A DNA stretch of 64,000 nucleotides, taken from the NCBI RefSeq assembly GCF_001442755.1, contig NZ_CP006367.1:2480001-2544000 (forward strand). The letters are read 5' to 3'. Origin of the DNA: Aureimonas sp. AU20. GTDB lineage: Bacteria > Pseudomonadota > Alphaproteobacteria > Rhizobiales > Rhizobiaceae. The notes beneath the pieces were generated by a model. The model ran no database searches. It was not told the origin of the DNA and saw only the letters and a list, made by a program, of their open reading frames with translations. The position numbers and the translations under genes are program-made. Below, one piece after another: positions 28,417 through 37,804 of this stretch (within the stretch, counting starts at the first letter, position 1; each line of letters opens with the position of its first letter).

Positions 28417-28747
28417 ATCGAGTCTGCAGTAATTGCTCAGTAAAATCAGTTGGTTATTCGACCGCAAAGACAATTCGAATTTCTACAGGCCATTGCGCGC
28501 TGCGCCAGCCGCGAAATGCAAGGTTTGCCGGTCGCGGCATAGGCGGGGTGGCGGGTCTGCACGACATGGAGAGAGTCAGCTTCAAGCGCTCAGCATGCGG
28601 GAAACATGCCACGTCTGAGACATAAGGCTTGTCTCACGACAGGAGACGGGCGGCCTCGGTACGCGCCTCAGCTAACCGACTCGCCGATGGCTTGCCCTCT
28701 CCTCCTCACCCCCTCTAGGGAGAGGTGGAACACGATTGGGGGCCGGA
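28417..28747. other. intergenic region between gyrA promoter and marC
   Basis: This 331-bp stretch has no convincing gene. GAGACA (28617-28622) and TGTCTC (28630-28635) form a small inverted repeat. A CCCTCTAGGGAGAGG-like element lies just before marC. About 28430-28490 is AT-rich and may belong to promoters. An open frame crosses it but has no coding character that I can see. Confidence 0.4.
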
Positions 28748-29383
28748 ATGATCGAAACTCTTTTGAACGGCTTCGCGACCCTGTTCGTGATCATAGACCC
28801 GATCGGGTTGGCGCCGCTGTTCCTTGGCCTTACGCCCGGACTCGCCATGGCGGATCGCCGCCGTCTGGCGCTGCGGGCCTGCCTGATCGCCTTCGTGATC
28901 CTGGCGGTCTTCGCGCTGGCGGGCGTCGCCGTTCTGCAGACGCTCGGCGTGTCGCTCGGCGCCTTCCGCGTGGCCGGCGGGCTGTTCCTGTTCTGGATCG
29001 CTTTCGAACTGGTCTTCGAGAAGCGCAAGACGCGCAAGGAGAAGGACGCGGAAACGGCCATGACCGAGCACGAGGTCTACGAGATCGCCGCCGTGCCGCT
29101 CGCCATTCCGCTTCTAGCGGGGCCCGGCGCGATCTCCGCCGTGATCCTTCTATCCGGCGCCCTGCCGGGGCCGACGGGTCAGATCAGCCTCCTGCTCGTG
29201 ATCGCCGCCGTTGTCGGTGCGACCTATCTCATGCTGAGCGTGGCGCATCGCCTCGACCGCTTCCTAGGGCAGACCGGCCGCGCCGTGGTGACGCGGCTCT
29301 TAGGCGTGCTTCTGGCCGCGCTCGCGGTTCAGTTCGTGGCGGACGGCATCGCTTCTCTCATCGAAGGAAGCCGTCTCGCCTGA
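28748..29383 (+). CDS. MarC-family integral membrane protein
   Basis: 211 residues with about six hydrophobic spans. FATLFVIIDPIGLAPLFLGLT at the N-terminus and AVPLAIPLLAGPGAISAVI in the middle are the two MarC/UPF0056 repeats. The family is of unknown function; the old link to multiple antibiotic resistance is not supported. The ATG at 28748 follows a G-rich stretch. Its stop lies 11 bp from that of the convergent ssb, with no terminator visible between them. Confidence 0.9.
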   Translation: MIETLLNGFATLFVIIDPIGLAPLFLGLTPGLAMADRRRLALRACLIAFVILAVFALAGVAVLQTLGVSLGAFRVAGGLFLFWIAFELVFEKRKTRKEKDAETAMTEHEVYEIAAVPLAIPLLAGPGAISAVILLSGALPGPTGQISLLLVIAAVVGATYLMLSVAHRLDRFLGQTGRAVVTRLLGVLLAALAVQFVADGIASLIEGSRLA

Positions 29384-29394
29384 GTAGAAATCGA

Positions 29395-29958
29395 TCAGAA
29401 CGGGATTTCGTCGTCCATGTCGTTGGATGGGCGTCCGCCGCCACCGCTGCCGCCGCCATAGCCCCCACCGGAGCCACCGCCACCGCTGCGGCCACCGCCG
29501 CCGCCGCCCGAACGACCGCCCGAGCCACCACGATCGTAACCGCCACCACCGCCGGCGCCGCGATCATATCCGCCGCCTTCGGCTCCACCGCCGCCGCCCT
29601 CGCCGCGCCCGTCAAGCATCTGCAGCTCGCCGCGGAATCGCTGGAGAACGATCTCGGTCGTGTAGCGCTTCTGGCCGGACTGTTGGTCATCCCAGGCGCG
29701 GGTCTGGAGCTGGCCTTCGATATAGACCTTGGCGCCCTTCTTCAGATACTGCTCGGCGACCTTCACCAGACCGTCGTTGAAGATCACGACGCTGTGCCAC
29801 TCGGTGCGCTCCTTGCGCTCGCCCGACGCCTTGTCGCGCCAGGTTTCCGAGGTCGCAATGCGCAGATTGGCCACGGCGTCGCCCGAGTTCAGCCGCCGGA
29901 TTTCCGGGTCGGCACCCAGATTGCCGACGAGGATGACCTTGTTGACGCTTCCCGCCAT
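29395..29958 (-). CDS. ssb: single-stranded DNA-binding protein
   Basis: 187 residues. The OB-fold (1-110) starts [16 protein letters not shown] and contains WHSVVIFN and [10 protein letters not shown]. It is followed by a disordered linker of about 60 residues made almost wholly of glycine with Tyr, Arg and Ser. The acidic tip DMDDEIPF recruits partner proteins. The linker is extreme in glycine content even for SSB and makes the DNA at 29420-29610 low-complexity. The gene diverges from uvrA across a 248-bp gap with a LexA-type site. Confidence 0.97.
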   Translation of the reverse strand: MAGSVNKVILVGNLGADPEIRRLNSGDAVANLRIATSETWRDKASGERKERTEWHSVVIFNDGLVKVAEQYLKKGAKVYIEGQLQTRAWDDQQSGQKRYTTEIVLQRFRGELQMLDGRGEGGGGGAEGGGYDRGAGGGGGYDRGGSGGRSGGGGGGRSGGGGSGGGYGGGSGGGGRPSNDMDDEIPF

Positions 29959-30084
29959 TCTTCTTCTCCGTATGTAGCTCTCGTCGCGCGAACTCTAAGG
30001 GCGCTGGCAGCCGAGGGATAGCGCGCCGCCCCATCCATCCCCAGGCGGATTCAGCGAATCGGCAGGGAGATTGTCCGCAGGACG

Positions 30085-30113
30085 CTTGTCGGTTAGAACA
30101 AATTAGGAACAAT
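30085..30113 (+). promoter_or_regulatory. uvrA promoter overlapping LexA site
   Basis: CTTGTC (30085-30090), a 17-bp spacer and AACAAT (30108-30113) point toward uvrA. The LexA-type site lies wholly within the spacer and touches the -10, an arrangement that would block RNA polymerase. A transcript from here would have a leader of about 87 bases. Confidence 0.45.
30096..30110. promoter_or_regulatory. LexA (SOS) operator between ssb and uvrA
   Basis: GAAC-AAATTAG-GAAC matches the alphaproteobacterial LexA site GAAC-N7-GAAC (GTTC-N7-GTTC on the other strand). Both flanking genes are known SOS targets in this class. The site lies 97 bp upstream of the uvrA start and 138 bp upstream of the ssb start. 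Confidence 0.8.
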
Positions 30114-30206
30114 ACGCATCCGACGCCAGTGCCTGGTTCGAAACCTTTGATTCCCGACGCGACCTCCCGATATGGGGGCCGAGATCGGACAGAATGCGGC
30201 GACCCC

Positions 30207-33083
30207 ATGAAGAACGTCATTTCCATTCGCGGTGCGCGCGAACACAATCTTAAGAATGTCGATCTCGACATTCCGCGAGACAAGCTCATCGTGATGACCG
30301 GCCTGTCGGGATCGGGCAAGTCCTCGCTCGCCTTCGACACGATCTATGCCGAAGGGCAGCGTCGCTATGTCGAAAGCCTTTCGGCCTATGCGCGCCAGTT
30401 CCTGGAGATGATGCAGAAGCCTGACGTCGATCAGATCGACGGCCTGTCGCCCGCCATCTCCATCGAGCAGAAGACGACGTCGAAGAACCCGCGCTCGACT
30501 GTCGGCACGGTGACGGAGATCTACGACTATCTCCGCCTTCTCTATGCGCGCATCGGCGTCCCCTATTCGCCGGCCACCGGCCTGCCAATCGAGAGCCAAA
30601 CGGTCAGCCAGATGGTGGACCGCATCATGGCGGTGGACGAAGGCACGCGCCTTTATCTACTGGCTCCGATGACTCGTGGTCGCAAGGGCGAGTTCAAGAA
30701 GGAACTGGCCGAGCTGCAGAAAAAGGGCTTCCAGCGCGTCCGCATCAATGGCGAGTTCCACGACATCGCGGACGCGCCCGCGCTGGACAAGAAGTTCAAG
30801 CATGACATCGACGTGGTGGTGGACCGCATCGTCGTGCGCGGTGATATCAAGGCGCGGCTTGCCGACTCGCTGGAGACCGCGCTCGGGCTCGCCGAAGGCC
30901 TCGCCGTCGCGGAATATGCCGATGGGCTGGACGAGAACGGCAAGCCGCGTCAGCTCCTGTTTTCCGAGAAGTTCGCCTGTCCGGTTTCGGGTTTCACCAT
31001 CCCGGAAATCGAGCCGCGTCTTTTCTCCTTCAACAACCCGTTCGGCGCCTGCCCTCGTTGCGACGGGCTGGGCGCGCAGCAGCAGATCGACCCCAAGCTC
31101 ATCGTCCCGGACGAGTCGCGCACGTTGAAGAACGGCGCCATCTCGCCCTGGGCGAAATCCACCTCGCCCTATTACGGCCAGACGTTGGACGCGCTTGGCA
31201 AGGAATACGGGTTCAAGCAGACCGATCGCTGGTCGGCACTCCCGCCCGAAGCCCGCAAGGCCATCCTGCACGGCACCGGCACGCGCAAGATCGAGTTTCT
31301 CTATAACGACGGCCTGCGCTCCTACTCCACCACCAAGACCTTCGAGGGGATCATTCCCAATCTCGAACGGCGTTGGAAGGAGACCGACTCGGCTTGGTCG
31401 CGCGAGGAGATCGAGCGCTTCATGTCGGCGACGCCCTGCCCGGCGTGCGGCGGTACGCGGCTGAAGCCCGAGGCGCTGGCGGTCAAGATCCGTGGTTGCC
31501 ACATCGCCGAGGTGACGGACCTGTCGATCCGCAAGGCGCGCGACTGGTTCGAGGATCTGCCCGAGCATCTCACGCAGAAGCAGAACGAGATCGCCGTCCG
31601 CATCCTGAAGGAAATCCGCGAACGCCTGCGGTTCCTCAACGACGTCGGGCTCGAATATCTCAGCCTGTCGCGCTCCTCCGGCACCTTATCCGGCGGCGAA
31701 TCGCAACGCATTCGTTTGGCCTCCCAAATCGGCTCGGGCCTGACGGGCGTTCTCTATGTCCTCGACGAGCCGTCGATCGGTCTGCACCAGCGCGACAACG
31801 AGCGGTTGCTTGGAACGCTGCGGCATCTCCGCGATATCGGCAACACGGTGATCGTCGTCGAGCATGACGAGGATGCCATTCGTCTCGCCGACCATGTGGT
31901 GGATATCGGTCCGGCCGCCGGCATCCATGGCGGACAGGTCATCGCCTCGGGCACCCCTGCCGAGGTCATGGCCAATCCGGCGTCGCTGACGGGCCAGTAC
32001 CTTTCCGGCGCGCGCGGCGTGCCGTTGCCTCCTAAGCGCCGCAAGCCGCAGAAGGGCAAGGCGATCAAGGTCGTCGGCGCGCGCGGCAACAATCTGCAGA
32101 ACGTTACCGCCGAAGTCCCGATGGGCGTCATGACCTGCGTCACCGGGGTCTCCGGGGGCGGCAAGTCGACCTTCCTGATCGAGACGCTATTCAAGGCGGC
32201 GGCACGACGTATCGCTGGCGCACGTGAGGTTCCCGCCGATCACGATCGGATCGACGGGCTGGAGCTTCTCGACAAGGTCATCGACATCGACCAGTCCCCG
32301 ATCGGTCGCACGCCGCGCTCCAACCCCGCGACCTATACCGGCGCCTTCACCCCGATCCGCGACTGGTTCGCGGGCCTGCCGGAATCCAAGGCCCGTGGCT
32401 ACCAGCCGGGACGCTTCTCGTTCAACGTGAAGGGTGGCCGCTGTGAGGCTTGCCAGGGCGATGGCGTCATCAAGATCGAGATGCACTTCCTGCCCGACGT
32501 CTATGTGACCTGCGACGTCTGCCACGGCAAACGCTACAATCGCGAGACGTTGGACGTCACCTTCAAAGGCAAGTCGATCGCCGATGTGCTCGACATGACG
32601 GTGGAGGAAGGCGTCGAGTTCTTCTCTGCCGTGCCGGCGGTGCGGGACAAGCTGGCAACGCTGAAAGAAGTCGGGCTCGGCTATATCAAGGTCGGTCAGC
32701 AGGCGACGACCCTGTCGGGCGGTGAAGCGCAACGCGTAAAGCTCGCCAAGGAACTCGCTCGAAAGGCGACGGGCCGTACGCTTTATATCTTGGACGAGCC
32801 GACCACCGGCCTGCACTTCCACGATGTCGCCAAGCTTCTGGAAGTGCTCCACGAATTGGTCGATCAGGGTAACACGGTTGTCATCATCGAGCACAATCTC
32901 GAGGTCATCAAGACCGCAGATTGGATCATCGATATCGGCCCGGAAGGCGGCAGCGGGGGCGGCGAGATCGTCGCCACCGGCACGCCTGAGGAGATTGTGA
33001 AGGTGGAGCGGTCTTGGACGGGTCGCTTCCTGAAAGACCTGTTGGAACGCAAGCCAAGCCTCAAGGCGGAGGCGGCGGAATAG
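30207..33083 (+). CDS. uvrA: excinuclease ABC subunit A
   Basis: 958 residues. Two ABC ATPase modules are seen: Walker [10 protein letters not shown] near 35 and GVSGGGKST near 655, with signature motifs LSGGESQR and LSGGEAQR. Zinc-finger cysteines are in CPACGGTRL and [10 protein letters not shown]. UvrA dimers find bulky DNA lesions and load UvrB. I chose the ATG at 30207, because homologues start just before the [11 protein letters not shown] segment and the frame upstream runs through the promoter. The stop is three bases from the convergent nnr stop. Confidence 0.96.
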   Translation: MKNVISIRGAREHNLKNVDLDIPRDKLIVMTGLSGSGKSSLAFDTIYAEGQRRYVESLSAYARQFLEMMQKPDVDQIDGLSPAISIEQKTTSKNPRSTVGTVTEIYDYLRLLYARIGVPYSPATGLPIESQTVSQMVDRIMAVDEGTRLYLLAPMTRGRKGEFKKELAELQKKGFQRVRINGEFHDIADAPALDKKFKHDIDVVVDRIVVRGDIKARLADSLETALGLAEGLAVAEYADGLDENGKPRQLLFSEKFACPVSGFTIPEIEPRLFSFNNPFGACPRCDGLGAQQQIDPKLIVPDESRTLKNGAISPWAKSTSPYYGQTLDALGKEYGFKQTDRWSALPPEARKAILHGTGTRKIEFLYNDGLRSYSTTKTFEGIIPNLERRWKETDSAWSREEIERFMSATPCPACGGTRLKPEALAVKIRGCHIAEVTDLSIRKARDWFEDLPEHLTQKQNEIAVRILKEIRERLRFLNDVGLEYLSLSRSSGTLSGGESQRIRLASQIGSGLTGVLYVLDEPSIGLHQRDNERLLGTLRHLRDIGNTVIVVEHDEDAIRLADHVVDIGPAAGIHGGQVIASGTPAEVMANPASLTGQYLSGARGVPLPPKRRKPQKGKAIKVVGARGNNLQNVTAEVPMGVMTCVTGVSGGGKSTFLIETLFKAAARRIAGAREVPADHDRIDGLELLDKVIDIDQSPIGRTPRSNPATYTGAFTPIRDWFAGLPESKARGYQPGRFSFNVKGGRCEACQGDGVIKIEMHFLPDVYVTCDVCHGKRYNRETLDVTFKGKSIADVLDMTVEEGVEFFSAVPAVRDKLATLKEVGLGYIKVGQQATTLSGGEAQRVKLAKELARKATGRTLYILDEPTTGLHFHDVAKLLEVLHELVDQGNTVVIIEHNLEVIKTADWIIDIGPEGGSGGGEIVATGTPEEIVKVERSWTGRFLKDLLERKPSLKAEAAE

Positions 33084-33106
33084 GCGCTACGGCGCCTGCT
33101 CCGCCG
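33073..33106. terminator. inverted repeat across convergent uvrA and nnr stop codons
   Basis: CGGCGGA (33073-33079) and TCCGCCG (33100-33106) form an outer stem. AGGCGC (33082-33087) and GCGCCT (33092-33097) form the inner stem with loop TACG. The stop codons of both genes lie inside it. There is no T-run, so it is terminator-like on both strands rather than canonical. Confidence 0.45.
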
Positions 33107-34589
33107 AAAGGCTCGCCAACTCCCGGTGAACGGCCGGCAGACAGGTCGGCAAGTCTTCCGAAATCAGACCGGGTCCAAAATGCTCGGCGGCCTTGCCGTG
33201 TATCCAGACACCGAGGCAGGCGGCTTCGAAGCTTGGGACACCTTGAGCCAGTTGCGCAGCGATGAGGCCGGTCAGCACATCGCCCGTTCCAGCCGTCGCA
33301 AGCCAGGGCGTGCCGGTCGCGTTGATCGCGGCCCGGCCATCGGGCGCGGCGATCACCGTATCGGCGCCCTTCAGCACCATCACAGCACCCGAGCGCGCGC
33401 TGGCCTCTCGTGCTTGGTCGAGTTTCGACCGGGTCTTGTCGGCCGCAAGATCGGGAAAGAGCCGGGCGAACTCGCCGGAATGCGGCGTCAGGACTAGGGC
33501 GGGCTGATCCGTCGCCGCCCTGCGAGCGGCCGCGAACAGCGCCTCCGGCTCTTCCTTGAACGAACTCAGCCCATCGGCGTCCAGCACAAGCCGCCGCCCC
33601 GCTGCGAGCACGGCCTCCGTCGCCTGCCTCGCACGCTCGCCGATGCCATAGCCGGGCCCGAGCACGAAAGCGTTCAATCGCTTGTCCTCCAGGAGCCCGG
33701 CCAGATCCTCCGCCTCGCAACGTTTCAGCATGATGCTCGTCAGATGATGCGCGTTCACCAGCAAGGCCGAGGCCGGCGAAAACATGGTCACCAAGCCCGC
33801 TCCTCCGCGAAGTGCTGCCATGGCGGAAAGGCGCGCGGCCCCTGTCTGCGCCATGCCGCCGGAGAAGACGACGGCATGGCCGCGATCATACTTGTGATGG
33901 GCGCTAAGCGGTGCGCTTGCATAGGCTCGCCACAAGGCCGGCTCGTTGGCGTAGGTCGGGGAAGCGTCGTCCAGCGCCTCGGCCATGGCCGCCGCCGGCA
34001 TCGGGAGTTCCGCCACGGTCACGGCGCCGCAGAGATCGCGACCAGGCAAGAGAAGATGCCCGGGCTTGCTGAGAACGAAGGTGATCGTGAGAGACGCCCG
34101 AATAGCGGCACCACGCACCTGCCCGGTGCGACCATCGACCCCGCTGGGAATGTCGACGGCTAAGATCGGAACCCCCGATGCGTTGGCCTTGTCGATCACC
34201 TCAGCGACCACGCCCTCGACCTCCCGGTCGAGCCCTGCTCCGAGCAGTCCGTCTAGAATGAGATCGCACCCCGTCGGGTCGAAGTCGGCAAGGCCGCGGG
34301 AGTCGTCCTCATCTTCCACTGCGGCGAAGATGAGCACGTCCCAACCCTTGGCGCCGAGGATCCGACTCGCGGCCAATGCGTCCTTGCCGTTGTTGCCCTT
34401 GCCCGCGAGGATGGCGACCCGCCCCGCATTCTGAAAGTTCCGAGAAGCATAAGCGGCTACGGCCCGCCCCGCTGCGTCGATCAACTCACGAACCGAAATG
34501 CCCTCGCGAGCAGCAGATTCGTCCGCAACCTTCATCTCCTGAGGCGTCCAGAGACGGCAAGCTTCGGGATGCGAGGCAGAAGTGTTCAT
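33087..34589 (-). CDS. nnr: bifunctional NAD(P)H-hydrate epimerase / ADP-dependent dehydratase
   Basis: 500 residues. The N-terminal YjeF epimerase domain (about 1-215) has AGKGNNGKDALAASRIL and GLLGAGLDREVEG. The C-terminal ribokinase-like dehydratase domain has GPGYGIGE, LVLTPHSGEFARLFPD and GTPWLATAGTGDVLTGLIAA. Together they repair hydrated NADH and NADPH. The ATG at 34587-34589 lies three bases from a perfect 19-bp palindrome. The sequence AGGA, ten bases upstream and inside that palindrome, is the only ribosome-site candidate. Confidence 0.94.
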   Translation of the reverse strand: MNTSASHPEACRLWTPQEMKVADESAAREGISVRELIDAAGRAVAAYASRNFQNAGRVAILAGKGNNGKDALAASRILGAKGWDVLIFAAVEDEDDSRGLADFDPTGCDLILDGLLGAGLDREVEGVVAEVIDKANASGVPILAVDIPSGVDGRTGQVRGAAIRASLTITFVLSKPGHLLLPGRDLCGAVTVAELPMPAAAMAEALDDASPTYANEPALWRAYASAPLSAHHKYDRGHAVVFSGGMAQTGAARLSAMAALRGGAGLVTMFSPASALLVNAHHLTSIMLKRCEAEDLAGLLEDKRLNAFVLGPGYGIGERARQATEAVLAAGRRLVLDADGLSSFKEEPEALFAAARRAATDQPALVLTPHSGEFARLFPDLAADKTRSKLDQAREASARSGAVMVLKGADTVIAAPDGRAAINATGTPWLATAGTGDVLTGLIAAQLAQGVPSFEAACLGVWIHGKAAEHFGPGLISEDLPTCLPAVHRELASLSAEQAP

Positions 34590-34591
34590 AA

Positions 34592-34610
34592 TTTATGCAT
34601 CCTGCATAAA
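34592..34610. promoter_or_regulatory. 19-bp perfect palindrome at the nnr start
   Basis: TTTATGCA (34592-34599) and TGCATAAA (34603-34610) flank TCC. It lies between divergent nnr and glnB, directly before the nnr ATG. Its AT-rich symmetric form suggests a dimeric repressor site. On the nnr transcript it would form a hairpin enclosing the AGGA. Confidence 0.6.
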
Positions 34611-34654
34611 AATTTCACAGAAGTTTGCCTATAAGGGCCTCAGTTCCAGCCTGT

Positions 34655-34683
34655 TTGGCAGTGGCGCACGTTTGCCCTATTCG
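34655..34683 (+). promoter_or_regulatory. possible sigma70 promoter of glnB-glnA
   Basis: TTGGCA (34655-34660), a 17-bp spacer and TATTCG (34678-34683) lie about 137 bases before glnB. The leader contains a perfect small hairpin TCCTGC-GAT-GCAGGA (34773-34787). I searched for a sigma54 -24/-12 pair with correct spacing in this gap and did not find one. Confidence 0.4.
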
Positions 34684-34687
34684 ATAG

Positions 34688-35158
<471 letters not shown>

Positions 35159-35214
35159 AAGCCGAGCGGCTTTCGAGACACCAGAGTTCAGTCGTTCAAT
35201 CAGGAAGGACCGGT

Positions 35215-36624
35215 ATGACTTCGGCCAACGACATTCTGAAGCAGATCAAGGACAACGACGTCAAGTTCGTCGACCTGCGCTTCACCGACCCGCGCGGCAA
35301 GCTGCAGCACGTCACCATGGACGTGACGATGATCGACGAGGACATCTTCTCCGAAGGCACGATGTTCGACGGCTCCTCGATCGGTGGCTGGAAGGCGATC
35401 AACGAGTCCGACATGATCCTCATGCCGGATCCCGAGACCGCGCATATGGACCCGTTCTTCGCGCAGTCGACGATGGTCATCATCTGCGACATTCTCGACC
35501 CGGTCTCGGGCGAGAGCTACAATCGCGACCCGCGGTCGATCGCCAAGAAGGCCGAGGCCTACCTCAACCAGTCCGGCATTGGCGACACCGCCTATTTCGG
35601 TCCGGAAGCCGAGTTCTTCATCTTCGACGACGTCCGCTATAAGGCCGACCCTTACAACACGGGCTTCAAGCTCGACTCGACCGAGCTGCCGTCCAACGAC
35701 GACAGCGAGTACGAGACCGGCAATCTCGGCCACCGTCCGCGCGTCAAGGGCGGCTACTTCCCGGTGCCGCCGATCGACAGCTGCCAGGACATGCGCTCCG
35801 AGATGCTGACCGTCATGGCCGAGATGGGCGTGAAGGTCGAGAAGCACCACCACGAGGTGGCAGCCGCTCAGCATGAGCTCGGCGTCAAGTTCGACACGCT
35901 CGTGAAGAACGCCGACAACATGCAGATCTACAAGTACGTGACCCACCAGGTCGCGAACGCCTACGGCAAGACGGCGACCTTCATGCCGAAGCCGATCTTC
36001 GGCGACAACGGCTCGGGCATGCACGTGCACCAGTCGATCTGGAAGGGCGGCAAGCCGACCTTCGCGGGCAACGAATACGCCGGCCTCTCCGAGAACGCGC
36101 TGTTCTACATCGGCGGCATCATCAAGCACGCGAAGGCCATCAACGCCTTCACGAACCCGTCGACCAACTCGTTCAAGCGTCTGGTCCCCGGTTACGAGGC
36201 TCCGGTTCTGCTCGCCTATTCCGCGCGCAACCGTTCGGCCTCCTGCCGTATCCCGATCGGCCAGTCGCCGAAGGCCAAGCGCGTCGAGGTTCGCTTCCCC
36301 GATCCGACCGCGAACCCCTACCTCGCCTTCGCCGCCATGCTGATGGCCGGCCTCGACGGCATCAAGAACAAGATCCACCCGGGCGCCGCCATGGACAAGG
36401 ATCTGTACGACCTGCCGCCCGAAGAGCTGAAGGAAATCCCGACCGTCTGCCGCTCCTTGCGCGAAGCACTGGAGTCTCTGGACGCGGACCGTGACTTCCT
36501 GAAGGCCGGTGGCGTGTTCGACGACGATCAGATCGACGCGTTCATCGAACTCAAGATGACCGAAGTGCTGCGCTTCGAAATGACGCCGCACCCGGTCGAG
36601 TTCGACATGTACTACTCGATCTAA
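35215..36624 (+). CDS. glnA: glutamine synthetase type I
   Basis: 469 residues, the usual length. The N-terminal [13 protein letters not shown] motif, the ATP-binding [16 protein letters not shown] segment and the adenylylation site Tyr in [12 protein letters not shown] are present. The dodecamer converts glutamate and ammonia to glutamine. AGGAAGG precedes the ATG. Codon choice is visibly more biased toward C/G-ending optimal codons than in neighbours, as expected for high expression. A strong terminator follows. Confidence 0.98.
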   Translation: MTSANDILKQIKDNDVKFVDLRFTDPRGKLQHVTMDVTMIDEDIFSEGTMFDGSSIGGWKAINESDMILMPDPETAHMDPFFAQSTMVIICDILDPVSGESYNRDPRSIAKKAEAYLNQSGIGDTAYFGPEAEFFIFDDVRYKADPYNTGFKLDSTELPSNDDSEYETGNLGHRPRVKGGYFPVPPIDSCQDMRSEMLTVMAEMGVKVEKHHHEVAAAQHELGVKFDTLVKNADNMQIYKYVTHQVANAYGKTATFMPKPIFGDNGSGMHVHQSIWKGGKPTFAGNEYAGLSENALFYIGGIIKHAKAINAFTNPSTNSFKRLVPGYEAPVLLAYSARNRSASCRIPIGQSPKAKRVEVRFPDPTANPYLAFAAMLMAGLDGIKNKIHPGAAMDKDLYDLPPEELKEIPTVCRSLREALESLDADRDFLKAGGVFDDDQIDAFIELKMTEVLRFEMTPHPVEFDMYYSI

Positions 36625-36666
36625 GCCTTCGGGCTCATTCATCCGATCCGTCAGATCGGATAAGGG

Positions 36667-36690
36667 AAAAGGCCCCTCGCGGGGCCTTTT
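36667..36690. terminator. rho-independent terminator after glnA
   Basis: AAAAGGCCCC-TCGC-GGGGCCTTTT, a perfect ten-bp stem ending in a T-run. The A-run on the left arm lets it also serve the convergent hydrolase gene, whose stop is six bases further on. Confidence 0.9.
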
Positions 36691-36696
36691 CTCGTT

Positions 36697-37623
36697 TCAG
36701 CGGGTCAGCATCCAGTTGAGCGTTTCGCGCCAGTCGATCATGCGGATCGGCGTCCCGTGATTGCCATCGTCGAACACAACCATTCGGATGGGATAGCTCG
36801 GCTGCCGACTGCGAACGGCATCGAAAAACGTCCGCTGACGCTCCAGAGGATAGACCTTGTCTCGCGTCCCATGCGCCAGAACGATCGGCACATCGCGTCC
36901 AACTTCGGCCTTGCGCAGCGCGTCGAAGCGATCCCAGCTGCTATTGGCGCCAAGAAGGACCAAGCCATCGATGGCGGCGACGATCGGCGCTTGGGTCAGA
37001 AGACTCCAGCAAAGTTCGCCACCCATGGAGCCACAGGCAAGAACGATTCGCCCGGTCTCGTTTCGCGCCCGCAGGCTCTCGATCAGGTGCCCAACGCGGG
37101 TTGAGTCTTCCGATCCAAGCCGTCCGCCATCCACTGTGACATAGGCCCCGCCGGCCCGCGTCAGCAGATTTTTCAGCCGATTGAAGTTTCCGCCGAAGGT
37201 CCAGTCGTTCATGCCGAGTCGGCGGTCTCCGTTGCGTCCGTGAACGAACACCACGATGGCTTTCGCGCCTGCGATTTCGCCGACGCGCGTCCAGTGGAGA
37301 TTGCCGCCGGCGCCAGGGGAAACCTCCTCGACCTGAGATGCGGACGGCAGACGCTCGACATAAGCGCCGCGCACGCGCCGCTCAGGGATCTCGTCGCGCG
37401 CGTCGATGTCTCGGGACTCGGCGTAGGGCACATCCTTCAGGGTACCGTCCTTCGAAATCGCGGTCGGTTCGGGATAGGCGAACAGCGCGTCCTTGAAGGG
37501 TGGCAGCGTCAGACCGGACCGGGCCTCGACGGGATTTCCGACCGCTAACGCCATCACGAAGGCGCCAAGGCCCAGCGTCAGGGCAGGCGTTCGTCCGTGT
37601 CTCGGCCGGTGCAATCGCGCCAT
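36697..37623 (-). CDS. exported alpha/beta-hydrolase-like protein
   Basis: About 308 residues. A hydrophobic segment LTLGLGAFVMALAVGNPVEA after a basic start is a signal peptide. Hydrolase elements in order are VVFVHGRNGDRR (oxyanion loop), ACGSMGGE (nucleophile elbow with Ser; the first Gly of GxSxG is Cys), AHGTRDKVYP (acid) and DGNHGTPI (catalytic His). The substrate is unknown. ATGs at 37623 and 37632 are both plausible, with AAGGGAAGG nearby. The frame runs further upstream through the parE promoter region and is not coding there. Confidence 0.8.
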   Translation of the reverse strand: MARLHRPRHGRTPALTLGLGAFVMALAVGNPVEARSGLTLPPFKDALFAYPEPTAISKDGTLKDVPYAESRDIDARDEIPERRVRGAYVERLPSASQVEEVSPGAGGNLHWTRVGEIAGAKAIVVFVHGRNGDRRLGMNDWTFGGNFNRLKNLLTRAGGAYVTVDGGRLGSEDSTRVGHLIESLRARNETGRIVLACGSMGGELCWSLLTQAPIVAAIDGLVLLGANSSWDRFDALRKAEVGRDVPIVLAHGTRDKVYPLERQRTFFDAVRSRQPSYPIRMVVFDDGNHGTPIRMIDWRETLNWMLTR

Positions 37624-37713
37624 AGCTCCCATCCTTCCCTTACTCAGCCGTTCGACATCGGCAGCTTCTTTGTCCATAAACGACCCAGCTCTCGCGCCCA
37701 GTCCGAGACACGA

Positions 37714-37728
37714 GAACACTTGAAGAAC
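37714..37728. promoter_or_regulatory. LexA-like site at the parE promoter
   Basis: GAAC-ACTTGAA-GAAC is a second exact GAAC-N7-GAAC match in the window. It lies in the gap between the hydrolase gene and parE and overlaps the predicted parE -35 box. Confidence 0.55.
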
Positions 37729-37747
37729 ATTGCTGAAATCGATACGT
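37719..37747 (+). promoter_or_regulatory. possible parE promoter
   Basis: CTTGAA (37719-37724), a 17-bp spacer and ATACGT (37742-37747) lie about 58 bp upstream of the parE ATG. The -35 is inside the LexA-like site. Confidence 0.45.
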
Positions 37748-37804
37748 CCCACCCATGCAGTGCTCAGACTTCCGAACCTTGATGCAGAGAGGGGCCGATC
37801 GCCC

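Noticed and set aside
29420..29610. A tandem-repeat or CRISPR-like array
   Set aside because: It is the coding DNA for the glycine-rich SSB linker, without regular spacers.
30121..30150. A tRNA T-arm (GGTTCGAAACC) near the uvrA promoter
   Set aside because: No acceptor, D or anticodon arms can be drawn around it.
35200..36642. A 480-residue open frame antisense to glnA
   Set aside because: It is a mirror of strongly biased glnA codons and has no recognisable features.
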